From: Rhynchopus euleeides
Lineage: Eukaryota; Euglenozoa; Diplonemea; Diplonemida; Diplonemidae
Assembly (NCBI GenBank): GCA_963210315.1
Contig: OY723253.1
Location: 620,001-684,000 of the forward strand
DNA length: 64,000 nt
Direction of reading: 5' to 3'
The notes below the pieces were generated by a model. It did not search any database. It was given only the letters and a program-made list of their open reading frames with translations, and had not been told where the DNA came from. Each line of letters begins with the position of its first letter. Position 1 is the stretch's first letter. A program made the position numbers and the translations under genes. This document shows, one piece after another, positions 33,285-44,086 of the stretch.

Positions 33285-36200
33285 TGCTTATAGTGTGAAT
33301 ATCCCCGAAACGAAAATACTCGCACCCCAAGGGTGTCGTCTACTTAACTACGCGGGCCCGCGGCCCGGTAGACTCCCCTTGTTTGAGAGAGGAGCTGCTC
33401 TGGTGGGGTGAGGGAAGTGACACAGGAGGAGGAGGAGGCGCAGGCGCCACACGGTCTGTAGCGCCCGGTGACGCGCTACGTGAGGAAGGAGGATTAAGGT
33501 AGGCCCGGAAGCCTGTAGGCGCGTGCGGTGACCGCGCACGGGCGGAGGAGGAAGAGGCACCAGAACGGGGCCTTTGGGGAAGGGCTGCGTCAACGGACAC
33601 GCCGTCGGGAGGGGAGGTAGTAGGAGAAGGTGGGTCCGGATCAGCGGCGCCCACGTCAACGTCAGCGTTAGCGGTGGGGATCACGTGGTCGACCCTAGGC
33701 CTTTGGGCAGGCAGTGCCGGGGTGGAACCGGTATGCGCCTCTAAGGCGGTGCGCTTCAGCTGCGCCACGGCGGGGATGGATGGCCTGACGCCGTCGGGTG
33801 AGAGCCTCCTACGAGGCTGCATCAGGTGGCGGTGGGGTGAGCCCGGGGAGCACACGGTATGGGCCAGCCTCTTCAGGATAACTGGAGGGGTGGCGGGCTC
33901 GGGAGTAGCGGGACACGGGGTCGCTTCAGGGGAGGGCTGAGGCGCAGGCACACGGGGTGGCGTGGTGGAGGGAAGATCCCCCACGGTAGGCGCAGTCGCC
34001 TCTGGGAAGGGCGGGGTTGGCGGCACATGGGGCGGCGGGGTGGGGGCGTCTGCCTCCACAGGCGTCGCAGGGGCGGGAGGGGCGTGGTGGCCCTTCTTGC
34101 AGCAAGCGGTGGGGCGTCTGTCATCCATCTCAGGCAGAGAGGCGCAGACCCCGCAGGGGGGCAGGTCATGGTCGCGGCAGCCGTGGTGGCCACGCTTGCA
34201 GCACATGTTGGAGGAGCTGCAGGTGCCGCAGCGGAGCAGCCGGTGCGTGCTGCAGAACTGCACGGGCAGTCCGTCATCCTGGCGGTGGTGGGCCCGGCAG
34301 CAGTCTTCCATTCGCAGGGTTCGGTTGTGCCCCGCCGCGTCGCAGTCATGGCACTTGGGCTTGGAGTGGGCCCTGCAGACGTTGCGAGCCAGCACCTCCG
34401 AACGGGGGACATAGCGCTCAGCGCCGCACGGCGCCGACCTCGGGCTGACCGTGTCGAGGGGGTCACGGGTGGGGGCTACGGGAGTAGGGTCCCACTGTTC
34501 GCTTCGCGTGTCCCGGTCGGGCACCTCGGTATACGACGGGGTAAGGTCCAGGCCCCACGACTTGCTCGAGGCCCAGTGGATCGCGCGGGGAATCTGCTCG
34601 ATCAGGATACGGGTGGTGAGCCCGTGGCAGGCAAAGCGGGGGCGCGGCTCAAGACCGCCCCAGACTTCCTTCACCCCCACCGCGCGGAGGCAGTAGACAC
34701 GCGAGACAAACGCGCCAGGCAGGGGCGCGCGGAGGTTAACTGCTTCACACTGGGAGACAAGGTATTTCAACATCTGCCCCATCATGCGTCCACGCATGTT
34801 GAGTGGGGCAGGCTGGGTTCCTGCCGGGGCGCCAGTAGCGATCGGGCAGACGTCGAGCCCGGAGAAGACCTCGAAGTCGATGGCGAGCTCGCAGAAGGAG
34901 ACGGACCCCTCCCTCGTCCAGGTGAGACGACCGAGCCAGGCCCGCAGGGCACGCATGATGCACTCTCCGTGAGTCCAGCGGGGTGGGTTGTCCGGCAGTG
35001 AGGCCAGGTCGGACTGATGGGGCGCAGCGGGTCGCGCTAGCGCTGCGTCCCACGCGCAAACAGTTGGGGATACCCCGAGGCGCTCACGTTCCAGCACATC
35101 TCTGCGGGCGACTATCGTGCTCATTAGGTGGTGCAGGTCCTTCGCCCGCACCGTACCGGATAGGGGTTTCGGTATGATGCCCCAGTTGGCTAGGCAGGGC
35201 GGCCATGAGAGGCGCTCCTCACAGAGACCCGCGTACCGCTCCCGGGCACGGACGTCGTTGTGGGCAGGGCATTCCCAGAAGAGATGCGTGACGGTTTCGG
35301 GGGAGCCCGTATCGCAATTCCGGCAGAGGCGGTCGCTACCCGGCTCCGGCTGTGTTGCTGTGAGGGGTAGGGGCACCTCACCCGAGTCGTCGAGGACATC
35401 GAACTCGGACGGGGCTGAGCTCGACGAGTCGTCGTCATCATCGGTGTCACCGGCAGCGTCGCCGTCCGCGGGTGCTGTGGCGTGGTCGGCAGCGGTCACA
35501 GGAGGTGGAGTAGGAGCGGTCGAGCGCTCGGCCTCCGGCCCGTCAGGCGCGGAGTCCGTCGCAGCCCCAAGCTTATTGCGTCCCCAGCGGTCTGCCAGGA
35601 ACACGCCCCCAACAATAATGCAGCGCATCGCAGCGGCGAGCACAGGATCCCCACACGATAGCCAGAAGTCGTTTGTCAGCACGGTGTCAACGCCGTCCTC
35701 CACACCGCCGAAGGAGGGTCTGGAGATAGCAAGCCTTCGCCAGATGTTGTGACGCAGCGCCTCGCGTAGCACATGGTTCCGTGCCGCCACTTCGAGTGAA
35801 AGCAGTGGTTCGGAACCTCCTGGAGCAGATATGAGGGAAACATCATCGCCGCAGGTGAGGGAGGCCGGCGGCAGTCCTTTTTTGAGCGCAAGCCCGATAG
35901 GCCCGAGGGGGACGTCGATGCGTGTTTTTTGCGCATACATGGCCCGAATGCGGTTGAATCGCGGGATCAATTCTGGTAGGCGGCGGCAGGAGTCTAGAAG
36001 TAGGAGCAGCATGCGATACGGCACTATGATTCCTGGGTGAAGGAGGTGTCCCTTCGAGGCAATGGAGAGGGCCGCTGCGGTGCTGCGGGAGGGATGGCGG
36101 TCACCGTATAGGCAGTTTGAGGCTCGGGTCTCTAGGTCGCGGAGGACCCGGTGGTCAATGGGCGCATACCAGCCACCGAAGATCGCTCGGGGCATGACTG

Positions 36201-36641
36201 CGCCAGCAATCAGGCCGTGTCGCTGCTCAAAGGTCGCAGGCGAGCTGCCCAGGCGGCGTAAGGGGGCATGCGCTTTACTCGCCCGTCCGTCGTCGCCGCG
36301 GTCTATGAACGCTGGTGACACACAGACGCGCACGCCTAGTGCAGGTGAGGCGGTTTTGGTGGGGAAGGTGGCCCCATTTACAGCGATGGTGCCGACATAT
36401 CGAGGGCGTGCGCCAGAGGAGGGGTCCACGCGATGCACGCCCATGGCAATGGTCTTCTTTTCGTTTAGGCGCATTCCCGTTATTGCGCAGAACTCGCCCG
36501 TGATGTCCGCGCCACGTTGTGTCAGCGCCTCAGAGACACGCGAGATGATAGTGGCGTCATCCGCGTACGATATGCTGAGGGCCCCCCCGCTCTCTTCCTG
36601 GATCGCTTTCACCAGGACGGAGAGCAGCGCGTTGACACGCC

Positions 36642-36642
<1 letters not shown>
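33282..36642 (-). mobile_element. 5'-truncated LINE inserted in a GA array
   Basis: The element is bounded exactly by GA arrays on its coding strand: 36675-36643 on its 5' side and 33281-33249 on its 3' side. Its 5' end starts inside the reverse transcriptase domain, the usual result of incomplete target-primed reverse transcription. A 58-nt 3' UTR follows the stop and ends CATAC directly before the GA array. There is no poly(A) tail. The simplest reading is insertion into an existing GA microsatellite, or a GA-tailed element. Confidence 0.75.
33340..36642 (-). CDS. LINE ORF2 fragment: reverse transcriptase C-terminal half plus Cys/His tail
   Basis: An uninterrupted frame of 1,100 codons with no ATG at its start. 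Near the beginning ISYADDATII carries the catalytic Y-A-D-D of non-LTR reverse transcriptases, followed by NEKKTIAMGV, the usual motif D/E region, and a thumb. A CCHC-type cluster (CRNCDTGSPETVTHLFWECP) lies at about 34.7-35.4 kb, as in many LINE C termini. Beyond it is a second Cys/His-rich region (34.1-34.5 kb) with repeated C-x2-C and C-x2-H pairs, then a long Pro-rich tail. The endonuclease and fingers of the enzyme are missing, so the copy is dead but its remaining frame is intact, which suggests recent insertion. Confidence 0.85.

Positions 36643-36675
<33 letters not shown>
36643..36675. repeat. CT/GA array at the 5' junction of the LINE
   Basis: About 16 TC units on the plus strand; abuts the truncated 5' end of the LINE exactly and reads through in frame as Arg-Glu repeats. 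Confidence 0.9.
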
Positions 36676-36679
<4 letters not shown>

Positions 36680-37596
36680 GAGTGGCTGAGAGGGGCTGCG
36701 GCTTGGCGATGCCTCGGTTTGGCAAGACTCCTCCCGGACACCCCACACCCCGAGGTTGCATTCTCGTGAAACGAAAGGAAGGGATGCTAGAGAGGGGCGG
36801 CCGTCACTCCGTGCGGGCTTGGCACTTCGCCTGTGAGGCCGGTCCGCTGTTCTGCAGTTCTGTGCGGAGAGGGAAAAAATACCTCCAGCCCCCCGGCCTT
36901 GTCAGCCATTTTGAGAGTCGGCTCTTACATTCTTTTTTGAGAAAATAACCTTCCGCGAGAAACCACACGATTATACTCACACAGTAGCTAGCATAGCGCA
37001 CACCGAGCGCCTGCCTGTGGTGTGTTCTCCACTATGTACGTTACGAGATGCCACTGTTTGCACAGTTCATGCCCTCGCACCTCCGTCACAGCAGCTGTGT
37101 GTGTCTGTGTGTTGCAAAGGCTTTTGAGTTGAGGAACAGGCTGCCGATGCAGCCATACATCAGCAGAAAGTATCCTGCCTGGGGGGTGGGGACATGACAT
37201 GTGTCTGGATGCTGACTGCGTTTTGAGTGTAGGTTTGCCTTGCGGGGAACATGGCCCGCTTTGTATGCTCGTATGGGGGAAAGGGGTCCGGGGGATCACT
37301 CCATCGATAGATGCGCACTCTGCTCCATGCGAAAACATTGCAACAGGCGGTGAGTACCACCAGCAGAGGGCACTGCGATGAAGACAAGACTAGAAAACAG
37401 AGGCACACGCCCACACACACAACGCAACGTGCCCCTTCGACACCTCCTTTTATCACAAGACGTAATATCACACCACCCAACCCAACACAAGCCCACCCCC
37501 CCCCACCCCCACTACAGCTTTTCATCCCGCCAGCCTCAGAGCGATTTCCCCTCACCCCTCACCCCGAGATCCCCCCCCCCCCCCTGCATCCTCACC
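36676..37596. other. Intergenic spacer
   Basis: No gene seen. Short overlapping frames only. Ends in a C run next to the target duplication of the transposon at 37606. Confidence 0.5.
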
Positions 37597-37605
37597 CAAC
37601 CCTCA

Positions 37606-38474
37606 CAGGCATGTCGCTAAGCGTCGACCGTCGACCCAGTGATTTTGGGTTTCCCCCCCCCATAAAAAAGCGTCGACCCAGCGTCGACCCAGTGGACTGG
37701 GTTGACGCTTGGTCGAGGCTTGGAGCGTCGACCTAGTGGAACTGGGTTGCCATTCAAGCCTGGACCAAGCGTCAACCCATTTATTACACTGGGTCGACGC
37801 TAACCTAGCGTTGGCCCGGTTACACTGGGTCGACGCTCACCAAGCGTCGACCAAGCGTCAACCCACTTTCACTGGGTCGACGTCGAAGAGAGTATGGTTT
37901 TGCAGGAACAGATGCTCACTACCGTGGCCTCCGGCGGCTGGGGGGCTCCGCCCCCCAGACCCCCCTGTGGCGTATGTCTCGTACTCAAGTCATTCGATTC
38001 CCATCAGGTCAGGGAATCCACCCACTCCAGTAGCCTCAGGAGGACGCAGCCAACTCACACAGAATCTGTACGCCCACAGTGAACAGATGCTCACTACCGT
38101 GGCCTCCGGCGGCTGGGGGGCCCTGCCCCCCAGACCCCCCATCTCGCGTGCCCGTCTAGTAACCAAGTCCTTGCGCTTTGACGGCCGTGACATATCAGGG
38201 GGCAGCGTCGAAATCATGGTCCCGAAAGCCATTTTTTGGTTTCCTCCGGCACCCGACGGCGCGAGCGGGAGAGGAACCACGGAAGGAACCCAGCGCCTCA
38301 CACCGTGCCCACCTCGTGGTCCACCGATGGGAAAATTTGGCAACACGAGCGCGCGCGAAGCGCGCGCGAGAAAAATTGACCCCTAGTGTTTTCCCCCCTG
38401 ATCCCCCCCCCCCCCCCAAAACAGGAGCGTCAACCCACCAAATCTCCAAAATCGAAAAGTTAGCGACAGGCCTG
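37606..38474. mobile_element. Mutator-like non-autonomous transposon, copy A
   Basis: The 869-bp element begins CAGGCATGTCGCTAA and ends with its inverse (rc CAGGCCTGTCGCTAA, one mismatch). It is flanked by the perfect 9-bp direct repeat CAACCCTCA (37597-37605 and 38475-38483), the duplication size typical of Mutator superfamily transposases. Inside are a cluster of GCGTCGACC/GGTCGACGC words in both orientations (37620-37890) and two GC-rich hairpin blocks (37920-37965 and 38098-38145). There is no transposase. Copy B at 48991-49858 is about 98-99 percent identical with a different 9-bp duplication. Confidence 0.9.
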
Positions 38475-38480
38475 CAACCC

Positions 38481-40709
38481 TCAGCGGAAGAGGGGGGGGT
38501 TCTCTGCGTCTGCATCCTCAAGGCCAGAGGCTTGGCCGCCGCCGCCGCCTCCGCCACCCCCGGCACCCCTCACACCACCACTCCGCCTCCGCCTCCCTGC
38601 AGCCCCCGCCGCCGGGATCTTCACCGTCTGCGTGTCCAGCACCCGCCGGATCACCGACCGGATATCGGGCGACCCGCGCACCTCCCCGTCACCCCTCACA
38701 CCGGCCCCCTCCCTCTCCAACCTCCCTGCGGAATACGCGGCAATCCTCCGCGTCGTCTTCGGCGGATGCGACGCACGCACCCTCGGCTGCGGCGGGGGCA
38801 GGCTCGGCGGCGACTCCCTGACACCACCACACCCCACCACCGGGGCTGCCTGAGCTGCCTGGGCGTGCGGCACCGCCGGCACGCCCCCCCCTCCCCGCTT
38901 CGCTACTGCCGCCCGGCGCCTCAGCCCTGCCGGGCTCAGGTGGTCCCTCTCCCTCTCCCTCTGCGTCGACTCCGACGACGCCAAGCTGCTCTGCACCGAC
39001 CCGCCAGAGCTCAGCGACCCCCCGGGCAGCGCCGGCTGGTGCAGCTGCACCTGCTGCGACGCCTCCTCCGCGGCACCGCCACGCCCCGGCGTGGCGGCGC
39101 CACCCCTCCCCTGGATGTGGATCACCGTGGCGGAGGAGGAGGGCGACGACGACGAGGGGGGTGTGGGGCCTGCCCCACCGCCGCCGCCGCTGCCACCCCC
39201 ACCCAACAGGTCTTCCGACTCTGCGGATGCCTCGTCTGATGCGCTGTCGGCGGCGCCGGAAGCGATCCCTTCGGGCTTCACCTGGGGCATCCCCAGGCGG
39301 GGCCACGCGTCAGAACCTCCCTGGTGGTGCAGACGCACCGCCGCAGGCGCCGGTGTGTCGTCCTGCGGTAGCTCTGCCTTGGGGGTGGTGGTGGCGGCGT
39401 CTTCTTCCGCCTTGGTGCCCTGCTGGAGGCGGGGCGGAGCCACGGCGTGCTGCAGGGAGAGCAGGTCTGCTGCGCAGGGGGATTCGTTGACGATGTCGTC
39501 GTCGAACTCCATCATGTCGGCAGGGGGTGGTGGTGGTGGCAGTGCTGCCGGCGGTGCTCCGCCTGCGGCGGGGAGGGAAGGGGCGGCGGGGGCGGCAGGG
39601 GCGGCAAACTTCACCCTCTTCCTCAGAGCGCCCCCGGGGGAGGTGTGGGGGGGTGTGGCGGCGGCGGGGGCGGCGGCAGTGCGGGGGCCCGGCGGTGCCG
39701 GCGCCGGGGGGGCGACGGGAGGTGCCCTCTTCCGCTTCCTCCCTGCCTCCTGGGGTGCCGCGTCTGTCGCGGCGGTGGCGGTGGCAGGCGGCCCAACCAG
39801 CAACGGGCCCAGGCGGACCTCCAGCGCCGGTGCCGCTTCCCCCGGCAGGGAGGGCCCCTGGTGGTGGCGCAAGGCAGGCGCCACAGGGGCCACGGTGGGG
39901 GCGGCGGCCTGCGCAGCGGGCGGTGGTGGCGGCAGGCCCAATCCTCGCAGGGGCTGCGGCTGTTGCTGCTGATGTGCCCCGGCGTCGATCCCTGCGGTGC
40001 CCAGGCCTGCCAGCTGCTCCGCCGCAGGGATGGGTGCGTAGAGCGGCTTCTCCGACGTGGGGAACGCGCTGCTGCGCTGCGGCGGTGCCGCGGTGTGGCG
40101 GGGTGCGTTGGGTGCCCTGTTGGGCTGCTGCTGCTGTTGCTGCTGCGCCGCAGGTGGCGGGTTCCCTGCGAAGGAGGCGATGTCCTGCCGGGCGGAGGCG
40201 ACGCCCGCAAGGCAGGCGTCCTGCTGGGCCTGCAGCTCTGACCTCGCCCTGTCGATGCGGTATTGCAGGGCAGCGCCGGGGCTGGCGCAGTCACGGATGT
40301 TGCCAAACTTGAGGACGTGGCGCTGCACATCTGGCGGCTGGCAACGCAGGATCTGCTCGTCGGAGATTTGCAGCATGTTCTCCAGGACGAAGCTGTCGAC
40401 GGAGGGGACAAGCGCCGCGCCGTTCGCCGTCACCATCCGACTCTCCAGCAGGGCCGAGGGGTTTGTGACAGTCGGCAGGTTCAGCGGGCCCCGGCTGAGC
40501 ACCCTGGGGCGCAGCGGCCTCGGCAGCATCGTCAGGAAGCGGATCTTCGCTGTGCGGTCCACGGCCCTCAGGAACTCTTTCTCTGCCGGGGACAGATCGG
40601 CGTACCCAGGCAGCAACAGATCCTCAGGGGCGTCGGCAGGGGGCCCTGCAGCTGCAGCATGCTGCTGGGGGCCAGGGGGCGCCCCCGACGGCCACGGTGG
40701 CCCGGACAT
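38481..40709 (-). CDS. Pro/Ala/Gly-rich protein, probably nuclear
   Basis: A single-exon frame of 742 residues from the ATG at 40709. Residues ~30-165 look folded (LPGYADLSPAEKEFLRAVD, FVLENMLQISDEQILRCQ, DVQRHVLKFGNIRDC, then a Gln-rich helix). The rest is low complexity: poly-Gln (~190-196), Pro runs, poly-Gly, Ser runs, and a basic cluster GRKRKRAPP (~325) that could be a nuclear signal. Near the C terminus SPDIRSVIRRVLDTQTVKIP may be another short helix. I recognise no family; composition resembles transcription or chromatin co-factors, which is inference. The stop codon TGA (38483-38481) lies inside the 9-bp target duplication of transposon copy A, so the mRNA 3' end must now come from transposon DNA. 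Confidence 0.75.
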   Translation of the reverse strand: MSGPPWPSGAPPGPQQHAAAAGPPADAPEDLLLPGYADLSPAEKEFLRAVDRTAKIRFLTMLPRPLRPRVLSRGPLNLPTVTNPSALLESRMVTANGAALVPSVDSFVLENMLQISDEQILRCQPPDVQRHVLKFGNIRDCASPGAALQYRIDRARSELQAQQDACLAGVASARQDIASFAGNPPPAAQQQQQQQPNRAPNAPRHTAAPPQRSSAFPTSEKPLYAPIPAAEQLAGLGTAGIDAGAHQQQQPQPLRGLGLPPPPPAAQAAAPTVAPVAPALRHHQGPSLPGEAAPALEVRLGPLLVGPPATATAATDAAPQEAGRKRKRAPPVAPPAPAPPGPRTAAAPAAATPPHTSPGGALRKRVKFAAPAAPAAPSLPAAGGAPPAALPPPPPPADMMEFDDDIVNESPCAADLLSLQHAVAPPRLQQGTKAEEDAATTTPKAELPQDDTPAPAAVRLHHQGGSDAWPRLGMPQVKPEGIASGAADSASDEASAESEDLLGGGGSGGGGGAGPTPPSSSSPSSSATVIHIQGRGGAATPGRGGAAEEASQQVQLHQPALPGGSLSSGGSVQSSLASSESTQRERERDHLSPAGLRRRAAVAKRGGGGVPAVPHAQAAQAAPVVGCGGVRESPPSLPPPQPRVRASHPPKTTRRIAAYSAGRLEREGAGVRGDGEVRGSPDIRSVIRRVLDTQTVKIPAAGAAGRRRRSGGVRGAGGGGGGGGGQASGLEDADAENPPLFR

Positions 40710-42504
40710 CGTGTGGTGTGTGTGGTAGCCGCTGTGAGTGTCGGCCCTGTGGGATGTGGTTGTGTTGGCGTTGGTTGATCACAGGGAGCAGTGATGCGTG
40801 GATAAGATGCGAGAGGGAGAGGGTGGGACGGAGGGGGGTGCGGTGGCTTGTGATGATGCTGCCTGCGCTTCTTCTCTAGATTGCGGCCACCCGCCTTGGC
40901 CGCCTTAGCCATGTTCAAGAGTTTTTCCGCATTCAGGTGCGACGACCGGGAGCCTGACAAGACCACCATACATATGACATAATCGTACTTTCCCAGGTAT
41001 TTACACCTGGAGTGAAGAAGGTTTTGATTCCTCAGGCGTTTCTGAGCGGACACATTGCCACAATACCCGTTCAGAGGCACTCGAATGCACGGCACAATGA
41101 GCTGAAGTGCCAGGTTAGGTGTCGTGATATCATGGAAGTCGGAAGACCCCTTCCAGAAGGCAATCTTGGTTCCCTCAACGATCCCAGTAGTGTTGCAAGG
41201 GATTCAGTCGGAGGCATCGATATTCCGACGGGCGTATGCCAGGCTGGCATGGTGCATCACTGCGATGGTGCGCAAGGGTCACTCTCCCAAAACATGATCC
41301 AAATTCTTTGTAGCAGCCAAAGGGCTGCAAGCTCCACGTTGACACACCACCGGGGGAGTGATGCAGGAAAAGAAAGAAGGTGCCACATAGCTCGGCGCTG
41401 CAGAAATGCAGCGCGCACCACCACGTGGCACAAAACAGGTAAATACTACCCAGGAACTGCAGTCTCTGGGAAGAGACACAGCAGAACGACGGCAGAAGCT
41501 GGTGCAAATACCCCCCTGTTGGAATATTGTCTCGGTGCGAGGTGGCGAGAATTCGGCATGCGGATTGACGCCGGAAGGCATTGCATCCACTTTGCGAGAG
41601 GCTCGTCGCCCCGAACCTGACACTGACGAGGGAGCCACACTGACGTCTCTCCGCACAACCTGGCGGATCGATGATGTGGATGCAGACATCCCAATAGCCG
41701 TTCCATTTGCCATGACCCGGGCCAATTGCAGCAAAAGGGACAAGACTTGGGCATGTCAGCATGCAAGGCTTGCATAAAGAGACTCCGGATAATCCGGAAA
41801 AATGGGCGCCAAGGTCCCGGGTACGACCTTAAACTGCCTGGTGCGGCTAGGTAAGAGAAAGAAGCCAGTAGGCAATGCCGCCGTGGGGCCAGACACACAA
41901 GCTCGAGACCGAATCGCCCCGTGAATCATATCGCCTTCATCGGGGTGAATCTGGACACACCTCAGACACACCCAACCCCTGGCCTGTGTTGGTAAACACC
42001 GGCGGGGCTGGGGAGGGGGGGCGTGGGCAGAGGTATGAGAATCAAGTGGGGGGACTGTCCGAATCGTGCAAAAGATTCGTCTGAGGTTTGTTGCTTTGGA
42101 CTCAGGTGTCGTAAGGCCTTGTTGGAGGAGTGCAGCAAACAGTTCTTCAGAGCTGCCAGCTGCACTGCCTTCGGCATTTTTAGGTCTCGACGGCTCCCCT
42201 CACACCCACCCACACCCAGGAACCCCCAGAAGAGGGGTGACAGGAAATGGGAAACAAGGGCGATATGACATACCAGAGCGATACCCGGTTGTGTGGCCGT
42301 TTTCCACACGGGGGGGATGGGGCGAGGGGGTTATGCTGGGCGGGGTGAAACGGGATGCGTTAGTCTCTATGTGGATTACTGGAGAGATGTGTGGCGGCTG
42401 TGCCAGCACCCGCAGTATCCCTCCGATTTACGTAGTTCTTACGGACTATATTTCGTAGTTCTTGCGCGGATTTCAGGGGCACCATACATCACCACCACTA
42501 AACT
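40710..42504. other. Intergenic spacer
   Basis: No gene I can support. Acceptor-like CCCACAG and CTCACAG sites lie on the minus strand shortly upstream of the ATG at 40709. Between 41,000 and 41,800 both strands have open frames, but their amino-acid composition and the lower GC do not look coding. Confidence 0.45.
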
Positions 42505-42620
42505 ACTTTTCGCTGAGACACACATGCTGTATCCAGGCTGTGTTGGCCCTGTGAAGCCGCACGAAAGATGATATTACAGTCTCAAGCCTGATTCCTTTCG
42601 TTGCTTCGTGCGAAGCCACC
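42505..42620. repeat. Dispersed repeat, copy 2 (downstream half)
   Basis: Matches 60045-60170: actacttttcgctgag, then cacatgctgt, ggctgtgttggccctgtgaag, and a final cctttcgttgcttcg. It continues the family seen at 25300-25383 and 59983-60175. Confidence 0.55.
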
Positions 42621-42667
42621 ACACCACACCGCTCGAAACTAGCAAAATGCATGCAGGGCCGCATGCT

Positions 42668-43712
42668 CTACTTCGAACCACTGTGACCCAAACCCACAAA
42701 GGACTTCATCGACGGACCCGTGAAGGGCGTCCCAAACCCGACGCGGCTTGCAGGCGAAAGCTCGGCGGGGCGTGTGGACATCACAATGCCGGTGCGCCCC
42801 CCGGTGTGCCCGCTCCCCAGGAAGTGCATGCTGGACTTGTTGTACATCGTGTGCCCTGAAGAGTAGCTCGGCATGTAGGTGGAGTGCGAAATGGGGCCCT
42901 GGGTGCTCCTGAAGAGGTTGCTCTGGCCGAACGTCCCCTGTGAGCAGAGAAGGAGGGTTGTGTGGGGCAGGGCATGCCCACGGAAAAGGGGCCAAGGCAG
43001 GAGAGGGTACATATGTTGCATTGCTGAACGCTGCCCAGTCGCACTGGGTGCTTGCGTGAGACAGGAACACAAAATGAAGTAATATGGGGTCGAAATCATA
43101 CCTTCTTTGCCGCAGCCTTCTTCTTCTTCGGTTTCGCCTGCTTCAGCAGCACCGAAGGGGGCTCGAACCCGGTGTACATCCTGCAGAGGGTGGGAGGTGG
43201 GTCGTGCGGGGGGTTGAGTGAGCACACACTCCGCCCCGACAGACTCACTGCACATGACAACACACCACCAACACACAGCCATACCTTTCACTGGGCAGGT
43301 CAGGCAGGAGGGTAGTCTGTGTACCCATGCCTGGGAAGGACGTCATGAGGCTGACGTTCTTCCCTGCCTGCAGTGTGGATGCCATGAAGCTGCTGCTGTG
43401 GTCCCGGTAGTGAGTGGGCGGGGGTGGGTGTGACGCTTTGGGCGCACGGCTCTGCGACTTGGGCATGCTCGAAGAGCTGGTTGCCTCCGCTGTTGACGAT
43501 GACGAGGAGGAAGAGGATGTCGCCGCCATGCCAGCCTGCTGGCTCGGCCCAGGCCCCGACGACGTCGCGAGGCCCAACGAGCCCGAGGGGTGCGAGTGCG
43601 GCGCAAACCCCTCCCTCGACGACCCGCGCATCTCCGCAACCATGTCGCGCTGTCGTATCGCCTGGGAGGGCGTCGCCTCGCGGGACCCCCCTGCCTTCGC
43701 CCTCAGGCTCAT
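42668..43712 (-). CDS. Small basic Ser-rich protein, three exons (5' end uncertain)
   Basis: Exons 43712-43285, 43180-43102 and 42937-42668 (GTATGG and GTATGA donors, CTGCAG and CACAG acceptors) give 258 residues from the ATG at 43712. The frame stays open and protein-like upstream to an acceptor at 43832-43831 (CTCCACAG), so a first coding exon may be missing or lie beyond the recombinase insertion at 44.1-46.3 kb. Features seen: poly-Ser at about 80-87, a basic block KPKKKKAAAKK encoded by exon 2, and a C-terminal exon with repeated Gly-His-Ser-Thr motifs (YSSGHTMYNKSS, GSGHTGGRTG). I recognise no family. Splice junctions are well supported by frame; function is unknown. Confidence 0.65.
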
Positions 43713-43911
43713 CCCCACGAACCCCTGCTGCTGTGGCTGCTGCTGCTGGCGGCTCTTGTCAGGCGTGCCCTTCTCCTCCCCGTGTGCCGGTGCTGTGGGG
43801 AACCCCACCAACGGCGTGATCTGCCTGTGCCTGTGGAGCGGAGGGATGTGGGTGTGTAGGAGATATATCACTTTATCTTCCTCCACCAAAATTTTCGTTA
43901 CTCCGATAATC

Positions 43912-43978
43912 TCCTACACCCCTACTTTTTTCTACTACACCCCTACTTTTTTCTACTCCTCCCCCACTTTTTTTTACT
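43912..43978. repeat. Short tandem repeat, about 21-bp unit, three copies
   Basis: The unit ctacacccctacttttttct is repeated twice exactly and once in altered form just left of the recombinase gene. Confidence 0.7.
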
Positions 43979-44086
43979 GTAAAAAAAAGTCATCTCCGGG
44001 AAATTTTTGGGGGGGGTCCCGGAAAAAAATTCCCCACTCACAGCCCCACAGGACACATCACCCGCCACCCCCTGCCTCCATCCACG

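Noticed and set aside
37620..38386. 225-codon frames inside both copies of the 0.87 kb transposon
   Set aside because: The frame is conserved only because the copies are nearly identical; it is made of translated GTCGAC and GC-hairpin repeats and matches no transposase.
41012..41620. 202-codon plus-strand frame
   Set aside because: Composition is not protein-like (many Cys/His/Arg, no hydrophobic pattern), GC is low for coding DNA here, and no domain is seen.
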